Shown: positions 1-6,557 of the stretch, piece by piece | Position numbering within the stretch: the first letter of the stretch is position 1 | Layout: every line of letters begins with the position of its first letter | Position numbers and translations under genes: made by a program | Source: an uncultured Solobacterium sp. | GTDB taxonomy: Bacteria > Bacillota_I > Bacilli_A > Erysipelotrichales > Erysipelotrichaceae | Direction: 5' to 3' | Assembly (NCBI GenBank): GCA_938041275.1 | Contig: CALISH010000064.1 | Location: 1 to 7,287 of the forward strand | DNA: 7,287 bases | Notes under the pieces: generated by a model | Seen by the model: only the letters and a program-made list of their open reading frames with translations | Databases searched by the model: none | Told to the model about the DNA's origin: nothing

Positions 1-1011
1 TCTAAATAAACCATCATTAGGTTTATTTGGTATACATAGCTCAAAATCTTTATTGACATTTAGTTTATTAGTATCATCATTGAAAATCAATAGCTTACTA
101 ATCTTAGTATATGTAGTATTCTTACTATCTGTCCAATTCTTACCAAATTTATCAATGAATTTCAACTTACCATCAGTAAGACTGAAATTGCCATGCATAT
201 CTGCAGTATTGACATATGAAGCTGGTATAGCATACAATCTATTCTTAACAAAGATAGATTTAGTTACATAGTATTTGTATTGGTCTTCTAAACTGTTGTC
301 AAATGTCGGACAGTCTCTATATCTAGCATGTGTTGATGTACTAGATGGTACAGCAATTTCAATACCATCAAGATATTTATCACCACGAGAAAAGTATACT
401 TTATAAGTACCGCTAACTGTAGCATAGTTTACATCAGTACCTGTGGTATTCTTATTAACTATAGCAAATAAAGTTTCTACTGTGATATAGTTTTTATCTG
501 TATCCAATAGCGGAATAATTCTACCATTATACTTAACCATAGCAAATGTATTGACATTAAGTGTACGTCTATCTATATCAATCTTAGCTATACGAAAAGT
601 ATACTGTGTATTATTATCTAATACATCAGCCTGTGCATTTTTTGTTAACCTTTGTTGTTTTTTAATCTCAAATTGAGTGAATAAACAAGGGTACCAGTTA
701 TTGGTACCCCGTTCAACTATGGTTAACGTTTTCTTTGTAGGATCAACTTTCTCTTCTTTAACAAATTCACCAGCATAGATTTCTAGGCCTCTAGAAGTCC
801 ATTCACCGACGTATTTATTACCGACAGTAAATTGATCATTGTCTACAGGTAATACTGAACCATTTCTAAGCTTACTTAAAAGTGGAACGTTCTTACCATT
901 TATTCTAATAGTATCTCCACCATCAACCCCTTGTTTGAATATGAGATTGATATGGTCTCCAAGTTTAAACTTAGGGTACTTTTTCTTAAATACTATTACA
1001 AATTTTCCCAT
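1..1011 (-). CDS. Fibre-array protein, paralogue of the upstream 907-residue protein (3' end beyond window)
   Basis: The frame is open for 337 codons from an ATG at 1011 to the left edge with no stop, so the C-terminus is missing. AAAGGA lies 6 bases before the ATG, which supports this start. The protein begins MGKFVIVFKK. It is colinear with the upstream 907-residue protein over roughly residues 1-230. Shared landmarks are I-x-F-K near residue 8, GGDT (31-34) followed by I-N, Y-A-x-x-F then VDP-x-x-K (79-93), N-(N/S)-T-x-Y-T (133-138), a PL-(L/V)-DTD block (167-172) and T-H-A-(R/K) near 230. Beyond that the similarity fades; residues 230-337 contain NRLYAIPASYVN (257-268) and are not recognised. 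No catalytic motif, signal peptide or membrane segment is visible. A structural virion protein of the same fibre apparatus is inferred from the neighbours and the paralogy. The exact role is unknown. Confidence 0.93.
   Translation of the reverse strand, partial: MGKFVIVFKKKYPKFKLGDHINLIFKQGVDGGDTIRINGKNVPLLSKLRNGSVLPVDNDQFTVGNKYVGEWTSRGLEIYAGEFVKEEKVDPTKKTLTIVERGTNNWYPCLFTQFEIKKQQRLTKNAQADVLDNNTQYTFRIAKIDIDRRTLNVNTFAMVKYNGRIIPLLDTDKNYITVETLFAIVNKNTTGTDVNYATVSGTYKVYFSRGDKYLDGIEIAVPSSTSTHARYRDCPTFDNSLEDQYKYYVTKSIFVKNRLYAIPASYVNTADMHGNFSLTDGKLKFIDKFGKNWTDSKNTTYTKISKLLIFNDDTNKLNVNKDFELCIPNKPNDGLFR
689..709 (-). repeat. Intragenic perfect hairpin, 8-bp stem and 5-nt loop, followed by a U-rich run
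   Basis: Bases 689-696 and 702-709 are perfect inverted complements around a five-base loop, and each arm contains the GGTACC palindrome. In the minus-strand mRNA the stem GGGUACCA/UGGUACCC is followed by UUGUUUAUU. That is the shape of a short intrinsic terminator, but it lies in the middle of an open reading frame (codons ~102-109). It may be a partial attenuator or chance; the sequence alone cannot decide. Confidence 0.45.
766..972 (-). other. Beta-module copy in the N-terminus of the leftmost protein
   Basis: Residues 14-82 follow the pattern of the modules in the two upstream genes: a G-D-x-I-x-x-x-F strand, a Gly-Gly-Asp-Thr turn, I-N, then V-P, and a closing G-x-x-Y-V-G-x-W strand. 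The Ala-Gly-Asp/Glu-Ile step of the other copies is degenerate here (D-N-D-Q-F). I take it as the most diverged copy but clearly homologous to the start of the 907-residue protein. Its role, perhaps attachment or assembly, is inferred only. Confidence 0.6.
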
Positions 1012-1017
1012 AGTTTA

Positions 1018-1023
1018 TCCTTT
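1018..1023 (-). promoter_or_regulatory. Ribosome binding site of the leftmost gene
   Basis: AAAGGA (minus strand) starts immediately after the TAG stop of the preceding gene and sits 6 bases before the ATG at 1011. It fixes that start. The tight spacing suggests that ribosomes finishing the upstream gene could reinitiate here. Confidence 0.8.
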
Positions 1024-3747
1024 CTATTTAACTGAGAATTTACCAGTTAAATTAGTATCATAAGATACACCTTGTTTTTTCTTAGTGTAATAATTTATTA
1101 AGTTTCTAATAGCTGGGTATACATTGAATGTGAATGAGCTACCAGACATAGCCAATATCGCATATTGCTCTACTGTATATTTAGCAAAGTCTGCATAATC
1201 TGATACATTACATAAATTGAATGAGATAGCATTACTTTCGCTAGTGGTATTATATAGCTTACCATTTCTTAAGCAGTGTATCGGATATCTATTAGGTCCT
1301 TGAGGGAATGGTGTTGTAGTATATAAATGCTTATCATCATCAGTCGTAGGTAATAGCACTCTACAAACGTTTTCTGGTATTATAGCATTTATATTAGCGT
1401 TGTCAATATTAGCAACGGCAGATGATGGATTGTCGATTTCTGCAGGGTTTAGCATATTAGGCCATGCATCATTATAGTTATAATCATCTCGATAGAAAGA
1501 TATTTCACCAGAATATCTATTAGTAGTTATAGTATAATTATCTGTATTGAAATATTCGATTGTATTATATAGAGCAAATCCACTTCTATGTGCGAATACT
1601 GTAGATATATCGTCTAATATCATATAATAACCAAAATCAACTGTAGCCGTTTTCATAACTTGTCTAAATCTTAATTTAAGAGTTTTACCAACTAATGATC
1701 TATAAGATACATAATTAAAGTTCACATCGACTATAGGATGAGCCCAAGTATTATTTACATTCGCACTAGTTGGTACAAACATTGCTGGATACTCGCTATC
1801 TTTAGATGTATTTACAATATTATCTTTGTCAGTAAATGTGACAGTTAGTATATCATTATTATTCACATTACTTAATTTACGTAAGCATTTGAATCCATTA
1901 ACCAATGTATTATCATTCCAATTAATAGTATACGTATGATCTGCTGTTGGTTTAATATCTTCTAATGTTTTTGTACTTGGTGTGATATCATCATTAAGAA
2001 TATTGTAACGACTATCAAAGAACTCTAGCTTATGTGTAGCATCTACCGTATACACTTTCTTAAGTTCTTTATACTTTGCTTCAAAGTTACTAAAATCATC
2101 TAACCCAATTAATACAGTTTCTACTGTTGTAGTATTAGATTCATTTAAAACTTTATCATAGTTAACTTGACCAGATAACTTAGTACGCAATACGTCTAAA
2201 GTATTACCCTTAACTAGTAATTTCTTTTCTAGCATATGGTCAGTCCAAGTATTATCCCAAGGAAATACTGTAGTCTTATCGGTATTTGTATTAGACTTGA
2301 ATACTTTTATTTGATCAAATAACTCAGTAGCGTATCTGGATTTAGTTAGACTACGTCCACCATCGATAAGATTAATCTTAAGATGTCCAGTTGTGCTATT
2401 ATTGATATCACGAATGATATTGATTACCGAATCATCTGGTGTATTAGCACAGTAGATAGTGATACCATCTAAATCATTAACTGCTACATTACTAGATGAT
2501 TTATATTTATAATCAGCTGTGCTATGTAACTCTGATTCAGTTGGTTCTTCGAGCTCTGTATTATTAACTAAGTGATTATAGATATTGATAAGAGAATTTA
2601 AGTCTGGTAATAACCAATAGTTCTCATTTACGCCAACGGCAGAATATTCATCACTAGCCAGATTGATATCATCAAACTTAGCAATCTTATAAGACTTGGC
2701 TACACGTGCTATATTGATATCAGTCTTTTTATTATTCTTAGGGTTGATAATCTCACCATTAGTAGATTTATATAAACCTAGTACATGAATCCTAGACCCA
2801 TTACTGTGAGCCATATCATTATATCCATTATCTTTATCTGTAGAAGATGCTTTAACTATATGAATACTAGTTGGCATCTTACGATCGCAAAATCCTAATA
2901 AAGTGTAAATAGTATTATCTTCATCAGCATTAGCGGTACCATGCCCCATATAGTCATGAGTGATAGGTGTAGTAATATCTTGTGTTACAGCACTACCATA
3001 AGTCATGCTTTCTGTACCAGCTAAGTTCTTAGCATAGTTAAATACTAGCTTAGTATTAGCAGTTGGTTCTTTAGCATGAGTAGCATTAGTTACAAATGCA
3101 GCTACTATGAAATTATCTTGTTTAACGTATTCGGTATACGTTACAGAGATATTATTAGTACCATTACTATACGTCATTGCTTCAATAACGTCATTAATAG
3201 TTAAATATTTACGATCAGTATCTACTAATGGAACTATACGTCTAATACCATTATTACGGACATCATCAAATATAATAGCAGCTATCTTCTTTCTAGAATT
3301 TTCATCAATATTATTCAATGAATTACTACTAAAAGATATAGTATATGTACTATTAGGGTTAACTATATCAGCATCTTCTGACATATATGGTTTAAGATAG
3401 ATATATTGATAAATAGACGGATAATCTATCATAGTATTTCTATATAGCCACATACTCCGTTTTACTGATGGATCAACAGGGCCATCTCCTACTGCTGGGA
3501 AGTCAGATGCGTATAATACGATTTTATTACCTTTAAACTGGCCAACTACTGTTTGACCAGCTACGATTTCTCCGGCATCTAAGTATCTTAGTAAAGAATC
3601 CTTATATGCTACATACATAGGATAATCATGATTATTGATAGCAGCAGTATCACCACCGCTGCTATCAGTATTAAAAGTAATTTTAATATAATCATTAAAA
3701 CGCAACTTACAATTCCCTTCTTTGAAAGTTATTGTATGTCTTGCCAT
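1024..3747 (-). CDS. Giant fibre-array protein of unknown family, 907 residues
   Basis: Complete frame from an ATG at 3747, with AAGGTG 7 bases upstream, to a TAG stop. It begins MARHTITFKEGN. Residues ~15-81 are a beta module resembling one in the 926-residue neighbour: I-x-I-x-F, GGDT, I-N, P-M-Y, then L-D-A-G-E-I. Residues 1-226 are colinear with the start of the downstream protein, including the VPLVDTD block (172-178) and THAK (223-226). Residues ~230-907 match nothing I recognise. They are rich in Asn, Asp, Thr and Tyr, with alternating hydrophobic residues that suggest beta structure. The C-terminus has a probable helix near 857-890 ending in a basic TKKKQ. No hydrolase or protease motif, signal peptide or membrane span is visible. 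A virion structural or receptor-interacting role is inferred from context and the shared module. Arginine codons shift from mixed with CGT (residues 1-623) to AGA with no CGT (683-907). Confidence 0.95.
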   Translation of the reverse strand: MARHTITFKEGNCKLRFNDYIKITFNTDSSGGDTAAINNHDYPMYVAYKDSLLRYLDAGEIVAGQTVVGQFKGNKIVLYASDFPAVGDGPVDPSVKRSMWLYRNTMIDYPSIYQYIYLKPYMSEDADIVNPNSTYTISFSSNSLNNIDENSRKKIAAIIFDDVRNNGIRRIVPLVDTDRKYLTINDVIEAMTYSNGTNNISVTYTEYVKQDNFIVAAFVTNATHAKEPTANTKLVFNYAKNLAGTESMTYGSAVTQDITTPITHDYMGHGTANADEDNTIYTLLGFCDRKMPTSIHIVKASSTDKDNGYNDMAHSNGSRIHVLGLYKSTNGEIINPKNNKKTDINIARVAKSYKIAKFDDINLASDEYSAVGVNENYWLLPDLNSLINIYNHLVNNTELEEPTESELHSTADYKYKSSSNVAVNDLDGITIYCANTPDDSVINIIRDINNSTTGHLKINLIDGGRSLTKSRYATELFDQIKVFKSNTNTDKTTVFPWDNTWTDHMLEKKLLVKGNTLDVLRTKLSGQVNYDKVLNESNTTTVETVLIGLDDFSNFEAKYKELKKVYTVDATHKLEFFDSRYNILNDDITPSTKTLEDIKPTADHTYTINWNDNTLVNGFKCLRKLSNVNNNDILTVTFTDKDNIVNTSKDSEYPAMFVPTSANVNNTWAHPIVDVNFNYVSYRSLVGKTLKLRFRQVMKTATVDFGYYMILDDISTVFAHRSGFALYNTIEYFNTDNYTITTNRYSGEISFYRDDYNYNDAWPNMLNPAEIDNPSSAVANIDNANINAIIPENVCRVLLPTTDDDKHLYTTTPFPQGPNRYPIHCLRNGKLYNTTSESNAISFNLCNVSDYADFAKYTVEQYAILAMSGSSFTFNVYPAIRNLINYYTKKKQGVSYDTNLTGKFSVK
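3505..3705 (-). other. Beta-module copy at the start of the 907-residue protein
   Basis: Residues 15-81 carry I-K-I-T-F, a GGDT turn, I-N, Y-P-M-Y, L-D-A-G-E-I, then V-V-G-Q-F. The 926-residue neighbour has in the same order I-x-V-R-F, a G-D turn, V-N, I-P-V-Y, L-E-A-G-D-I, then L-F-L-Q-Y. The order and spacing make common descent likely. From memory, modules of this type recur in tail-fibre and tail-tip proteins of phages and prophages. Confidence 0.65.
3636..3667 (-). repeat. Perfect 10-bp inverted repeat with 12-nt loop near the 5' end of the 907-residue gene
   Basis: Bases 3636-3645 and 3658-3667 are exact inverted complements around a 12-base loop. In the mRNA the hairpin starts about 80 bases after the ATG. 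Its stem encodes T/D-S-S and A-A-I and its loop encodes G-G-D-T, the conserved turn of the beta module. The paralogous spot in the downstream gene keeps GGDT but not the inverted repeat. It could affect early elongation or mRNA stability, or be a by-product of the codons used. Confidence 0.5.
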
Positions 3748-3754
3748 ATTAGTT

Positions 3755-3760
3755 CACCTT
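3755..3760 (-). promoter_or_regulatory. Ribosome binding site of the 907-residue gene, overlapping the upstream stop codon
   Basis: AAGGTG lies 7 bases before the ATG at 3747. Its first two bases are the last two of the TAA that ends the 926-residue gene (3759-3761). Such an overlap is typical of translationally coupled genes. It supports the chosen start and co-expression of the two giant proteins. Confidence 0.75.
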
Positions 3761-6539
3761 ATTTAGCAACTTCGATAGCTTTTTCTTGAATTAAGTATCT
3801 TATGAATTCACCATACGTTTCCATATTAGCAAATAAGATAGAATAAGCATCAGATGTTTTATCGAATATAACAAAGAAACCATTAACGTTTCTTAAAAAT
3901 CTACCAATAATATTATCCATATTAAATACATCAAGTACTTTGATATAGGTATTTTCATTAGATGTAACCAATCTCTTATAACCATTATACTTCTGGTTAA
4001 TATTACCAGCTATTATTTGATATGAGTTGTTATTGATATTTACATTCATGGTTGTATTAAATACTAAATTGACGTTTTCTTTATTTAAGATATTAGTCGG
4101 TAATTTATCATAATAAGTGAAAGTATTACCATTTCCTGATGGTACTGGTATATTAGTACCATTAGTGTATGGTACTGATATATATCCACTAACAGTTGTT
4201 GCTAATACGTTACCATCTACTAGTACAGTAGAATCTTTCTTATGTACTATATCCTCAGTAATATACATTAAAGTATAATTATTATCTTTAAGATTATAAG
4301 GTTTTAGTGTTATAAACTCTTTACCACTAAACCCATTATAGAGATCCTTACAGGATAATGGTGTTAGATTTTTATCAACGATGGTTCTATTGTTGATTAC
4401 AACAAAGTCCTGTACTGTATCTAGACTGCCATTACTATTAAATGCACTTCTCGCATATCTGGTTAGCATTTCAGTAAGTTTACCAGTATCGGTATTATTG
4501 AATAATTTCACATTTTTAGTAAAATCATTTCTGATAAATATACCATTACGTGTTGTAGCAAAATTTATATAAGTTCTAGCATCTAATATTTTAACTGCTC
4601 CACCATTATCTGCGGCAGACTGTAAAACGTTACCGGTACCAGATAGCATAAATGTTGGGTATAGGCTATTTTCATATGTGATATTTTCTTCACCAGTATA
4701 TTCGATGAATGGAGAATCTGGGACGTTTACATAGTTACCATCATGAACAGTTTCATCACCAGGGTTTACTGTAGCATTACCATCATGGATACGTGGGTGA
4801 CTATTAACTGTAAAACGTAACTTAAACTGTTTATTATTCTTATCAAAGATAAATGGCATAATATCACCAGCAGTTATAGCGTCTACAATTTGTTCACCAT
4901 TCTTATCACAGATATTGTATACGTTTTGACCAAACTCTGTATAAGAATCACCAATAGCACCATCAATAAATCTAATATTCAAAGATTCACCATGTTTAAG
5001 ATCGTTAAGAGAATCCATATCCCCAGGTGGGATTAAACGTAATTTCTTAAGATCTGTAGCACTATCATGTACTGCACTGAAGATTCTACTAGAGAATTCA
5101 GGATTTACATCTGTTGGTGCATCTGGTGCAGTATCATTAGCATTTAAGTTATAAGAGTTAGCACCACGAGTACGCACAATACGTCTAGACACCAATTCTA
5201 ATACTTGACCAGTTTCCATAGTAAAGTCGATAAGACGAATAGCTTTAGCATTTTCATCGATATGGTAGTTTACATCTTTAACTAGTTTAAGTCCTTCGAG
5301 ATATACTTCCATATAGTCTACACCAGGAAGATAAGATGCATCACTAAAAGAGATTATACTAATATTATCAGTTGGTGCAGTATAGACTTTATTGTAAGTA
5401 TCCATACGATATGGCATACCGTTGGTGATATAGAAACGATTATTAACTGCATCATATTGTAAAAACAATTCATCGTTTTGTGTAATATCACCAGCCTCAA
5501 GTTTACTTGCCACTGATTTATATACTGGAATAGTACGATCATTAACTACTATATCACCATTAGCTGGCATATTTGCACGGAAACGTACAGCAATGATATT
5601 ACCATCAGCTAAAGTATATCCTTCAGGTACTTCAAGAGCTAATGCTGATGTACTTGTAGCGATAGGTTTAGCAATAGCACGAGAGATGATATTCTTTTCA
5701 TCACATAATGCAACTAGTAAGTCAAATAATGTCTTAACAGATGCACTTGTTGCGACAGAGCTAGAACTGTTTATGAATGGGGAATTACTTACGTTAGCCA
5801 TTCTATCAGTTGGAATAGACCCACGATTAATAAGAGACCCATCAATATTATTAATAGTACCAGCTATACCAGGCGCTTTAGTATTGTAAATGAATGTAAA
5901 GTTGATAGAACGATTCATTTCAACTGGCTCATTAAATACAATGTCATTACCATCGATACTATAACGGTTAGGGTAGATATAGTTAGTGCCAATATGAACT
6001 AAGAATGCATTAGGCATATCAAAGTAATTATCAAATGGTACGGGGATAGGGAAACGTTTCTTAGTTTCAGTAACTAAATGTGTACGGAAAGATGTAGCAA
6101 TTACACCCATTTGTTTTAACTTAGCTTCAATAGTCTCACCAGATTCTAGGTAAGTATTATTAGCTGTAGTCAATGGTGCAATACGTTTACCATCTTTCAT
6201 AATAGTTGCTTTAGTAATGTCAGTAATAGGACCTACATACTTACTAGCTTCTTTTACAGATAATAGTTGTTGCCAACCATCGTTTTTATCATAAGCATAG
6301 AATGTATGAGCATCACGTATACAATAGATACGTGCTTCAAGAACTGTATTATTATTTACAATTTGAGTACGTTCATTATCATTATTAAGCATAATAATGA
6401 AGTCTGTCAATAGACGCATATCATCAGAAGCATCATAGAAGACTTCTCTAGTATCAGTACAGTAAATAACTGTACCAGCAGAACGGGTAACCTCATGGAG
6501 GTTATTCCGTAGGCTTTCTGTATATTTTAAAGCTCCCAT
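3759..6539 (-). CDS. Tail-fibre/receptor-binding-like virion protein, 926 residues
   Basis: Complete frame from an ATG with a strong AGGAGGT 6 bases upstream to a TAA stop. The modules in order are as follows. Residues 20-92 hold two similar hairpins, each starting I-Y-C and rich in Tyr and Asp. Residues 166-220 hold a strand-rich domain with the step G-x-x-x-I-x-P-x-x-Y-x-I-D. Residues 256-282 hold a Ser-rich S-A-S-V-K-T-L-F-D-L segment like those linking tail-fibre repeats. Residues 309-374 hold a beta module (G-N-I-I-x-V-R-F, V-N, P-V-Y, L-E-A-G-D-I). Residues 405-452 hold a second Y-x-I-D domain and 513-577 a more diverged second beta module. Residues ~580-926 are unrecognised, with a short HDGN repeat at 585 and 599. 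Family knowledge places such modules in tail fibres and tail-tip proteins; which appendage this is remains unknown. Its 3' part has AGA-rich arginine codons, unlike its CGT-rich 5' part. Confidence 0.95.
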   Translation of the reverse strand: MGALKYTESLRNNLHEVTRSAGTVIYCTDTREVFYDASDDMRLLTDFIIMLNNDNERTQIVNNNTVLEARIYCIRDAHTFYAYDKNDGWQQLLSVKEASKYVGPITDITKATIMKDGKRIAPLTTANNTYLESGETIEAKLKQMGVIATSFRTHLVTETKKRFPIPVPFDNYFDMPNAFLVHIGTNYIYPNRYSIDGNDIVFNEPVEMNRSINFTFIYNTKAPGIAGTINNIDGSLINRGSIPTDRMANVSNSPFINSSSSVATSASVKTLFDLLVALCDEKNIISRAIAKPIATSTSALALEVPEGYTLADGNIIAVRFRANMPANGDIVVNDRTIPVYKSVASKLEAGDITQNDELFLQYDAVNNRFYITNGMPYRMDTYNKVYTAPTDNISIISFSDASYLPGVDYMEVYLEGLKLVKDVNYHIDENAKAIRLIDFTMETGQVLELVSRRIVRTRGANSYNLNANDTAPDAPTDVNPEFSSRIFSAVHDSATDLKKLRLIPPGDMDSLNDLKHGESLNIRFIDGAIGDSYTEFGQNVYNICDKNGEQIVDAITAGDIMPFIFDKNNKQFKLRFTVNSHPRIHDGNATVNPGDETVHDGNYVNVPDSPFIEYTGEENITYENSLYPTFMLSGTGNVLQSAADNGGAVKILDARTYINFATTRNGIFIRNDFTKNVKLFNNTDTGKLTEMLTRYARSAFNSNGSLDTVQDFVVINNRTIVDKNLTPLSCKDLYNGFSGKEFITLKPYNLKDNNYTLMYITEDIVHKKDSTVLVDGNVLATTVSGYISVPYTNGTNIPVPSGNGNTFTYYDKLPTNILNKENVNLVFNTTMNVNINNNSYQIIAGNINQKYNGYKRLVTSNENTYIKVLDVFNMDNIIGRFLRNVNGFFVIFDKTSDAYSILFANMETYGEFIRYLIQEKAIEVAK
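4735..4787 (-). repeat. Short direct repeat (11 bp, 42-bp period) encoding HDGN twice
   Basis: The 11-base word at 4735-4745 recurs exactly at 4777-4787, one copy 14 codons from the other. It encodes HDGN at residues 585-588 and 599-602 of the 926-residue protein. The residues after each copy are alike too (A-T-V-N-P and Y-V-N-V-P). It looks like a small in-frame loop duplication, sited just after the second beta module. Confidence 0.55.
4809..5003 (-). other. Diverged second beta module of the 926-residue protein
   Basis: Residues 513-577 share with the first copy (309-374) the steps H/D-G-x-x-(L/I)-x-(I/V)-R-F, A-G-D-I and a closing F-D-x-N-N-K-Q-F segment (Y-D-x-V-N-N-R-F in the first). 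The middle is rearranged in length and the Pro-Val-Tyr step is lost. I regard it as probable, not certain, homology. Confidence 0.5.
5184..5327 (-). other. Second Y-x-I-D strand-rich domain of the 926-residue protein
   Basis: Residues 405-452 match residues ~178-218 in pattern: a hydrophobic V-x-(I/L)-x-G step, a six-to-eight-residue gap, Y-x-I-D, an Asn/Gly turn, an I-x-(F/L) strand, and a final strand of alternating hydrophobics. From memory, domains with a G-x-x-L...D/N-Y-x-(V/I) step are common in phage tail and baseplate proteins. Confidence 0.55.
5418..5615 (-). other. First, best-preserved beta module of the 926-residue protein
   Basis: Residues 309-374 run T-L-A-D-G-N-I-I-A-V-R-F, then N-G-D-I-V-V-N, I-P-V-Y, L-E-A-G-D-I, L-F-L-Q-Y-D and F-Y-I-T-N-G. 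This order of steps is, from memory, a widespread repeat of phage and prophage tail-fibre and tail-tip proteins. It is the main ground for calling the gene fibre-like. Confidence 0.7.
5880..6044 (-). other. First Y-x-I-D strand-rich domain of the 926-residue protein
   Basis: Residues 166-220 begin with a Pro-rich strand (F-P-I-P-V-P-F) and continue F-L-V-H-I-G, Y-I-Y-P-N-R-Y-S-I-D-G-N, I-V-F-N, then the alternating-hydrophobic I-N-F-T-F-I-Y. The pattern repeats at residues 405-452. It precedes the first beta module, as its later copy precedes the second. Confidence 0.55.
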
Positions 6540-6545
6540 TTATAT

Positions 6546-6552
6546 ACCTCCT
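6546..6552 (-). promoter_or_regulatory. Strong ribosome binding site of the 926-residue gene
   Basis: AGGAGGT is a near-perfect match to the 16S rRNA 3' end, 6 bases before the ATG at 6539. It is the strongest of the three ribosome binding sites in the window. This protein may therefore be made in larger amounts than the two downstream ones. Confidence 0.9.
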
Positions 6553-6557
6553 GGAAG

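Larger units (their letters stand above)
3070..3747 (-). other. Paralogous N-terminal region shared with the next gene
   Basis: Residues 1-226 match residues 1-230 of the downstream protein along their whole length with few gaps. The landmarks occur in the same order: I-x-F-K, GGDT, I-N, Y-A-x-x-F, VDP-x-x-K, N-x-T-Y-T, PL-(V/L)-DTD-x-x-Y-(L/I)-T and T-H-A-(K/R). The similarity ends there. This looks like a common head domain carried on two different bodies. A shared docking site on the virion is the natural inference, but it is untested. Confidence 0.75.

Noticed and set aside
53..271. Plus-strand open frame of 72 codons
   Set aside because: It starts at TTG without a Shine-Dalgarno site, is fully antisense to a long minus-strand gene, and its hydrophobic look comes from reading AT-rich codons backwards.
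839..1063. Plus-strand open frame of 74 codons
   Set aside because: Antisense to the start of the leftmost gene and the end of the 907-residue gene. It begins at TTG with no ribosome binding site.
3107..3400. Plus-strand open frame of 97 codons with membrane-like composition
   Set aside because: No Shine-Dalgarno site and wholly inside the 907-residue gene on the other strand. The hydrophobicity is a mirror effect.
1024..3747. Diversity-generating retroelement target (variable repeat) in the fibre proteins
   Set aside because: I found no paired template and variable repeats, no reverse transcriptase and no C-type-lectin-like end. The high Asn content is general to these AT-rich genes.
4381..4572. 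Plus-strand open frame of 63 codons
   Set aside because: Wholly antisense to the 926-residue gene, with no ribosome binding site seen before its start.
5354..5542. Minus-strand open frame of 62 codons in another frame of the 926-residue gene
   Set aside because: It overlaps a well-supported gene with clear domains in its own frame, and nothing suggests overprinting or frameshifting here.
5593..5889. Plus-strand open frame of 98 codons
   Set aside because: Antisense to the CGT-rich 5' part of the 926-residue gene. Only a distant weak GGA precedes it and no family is recognisable.
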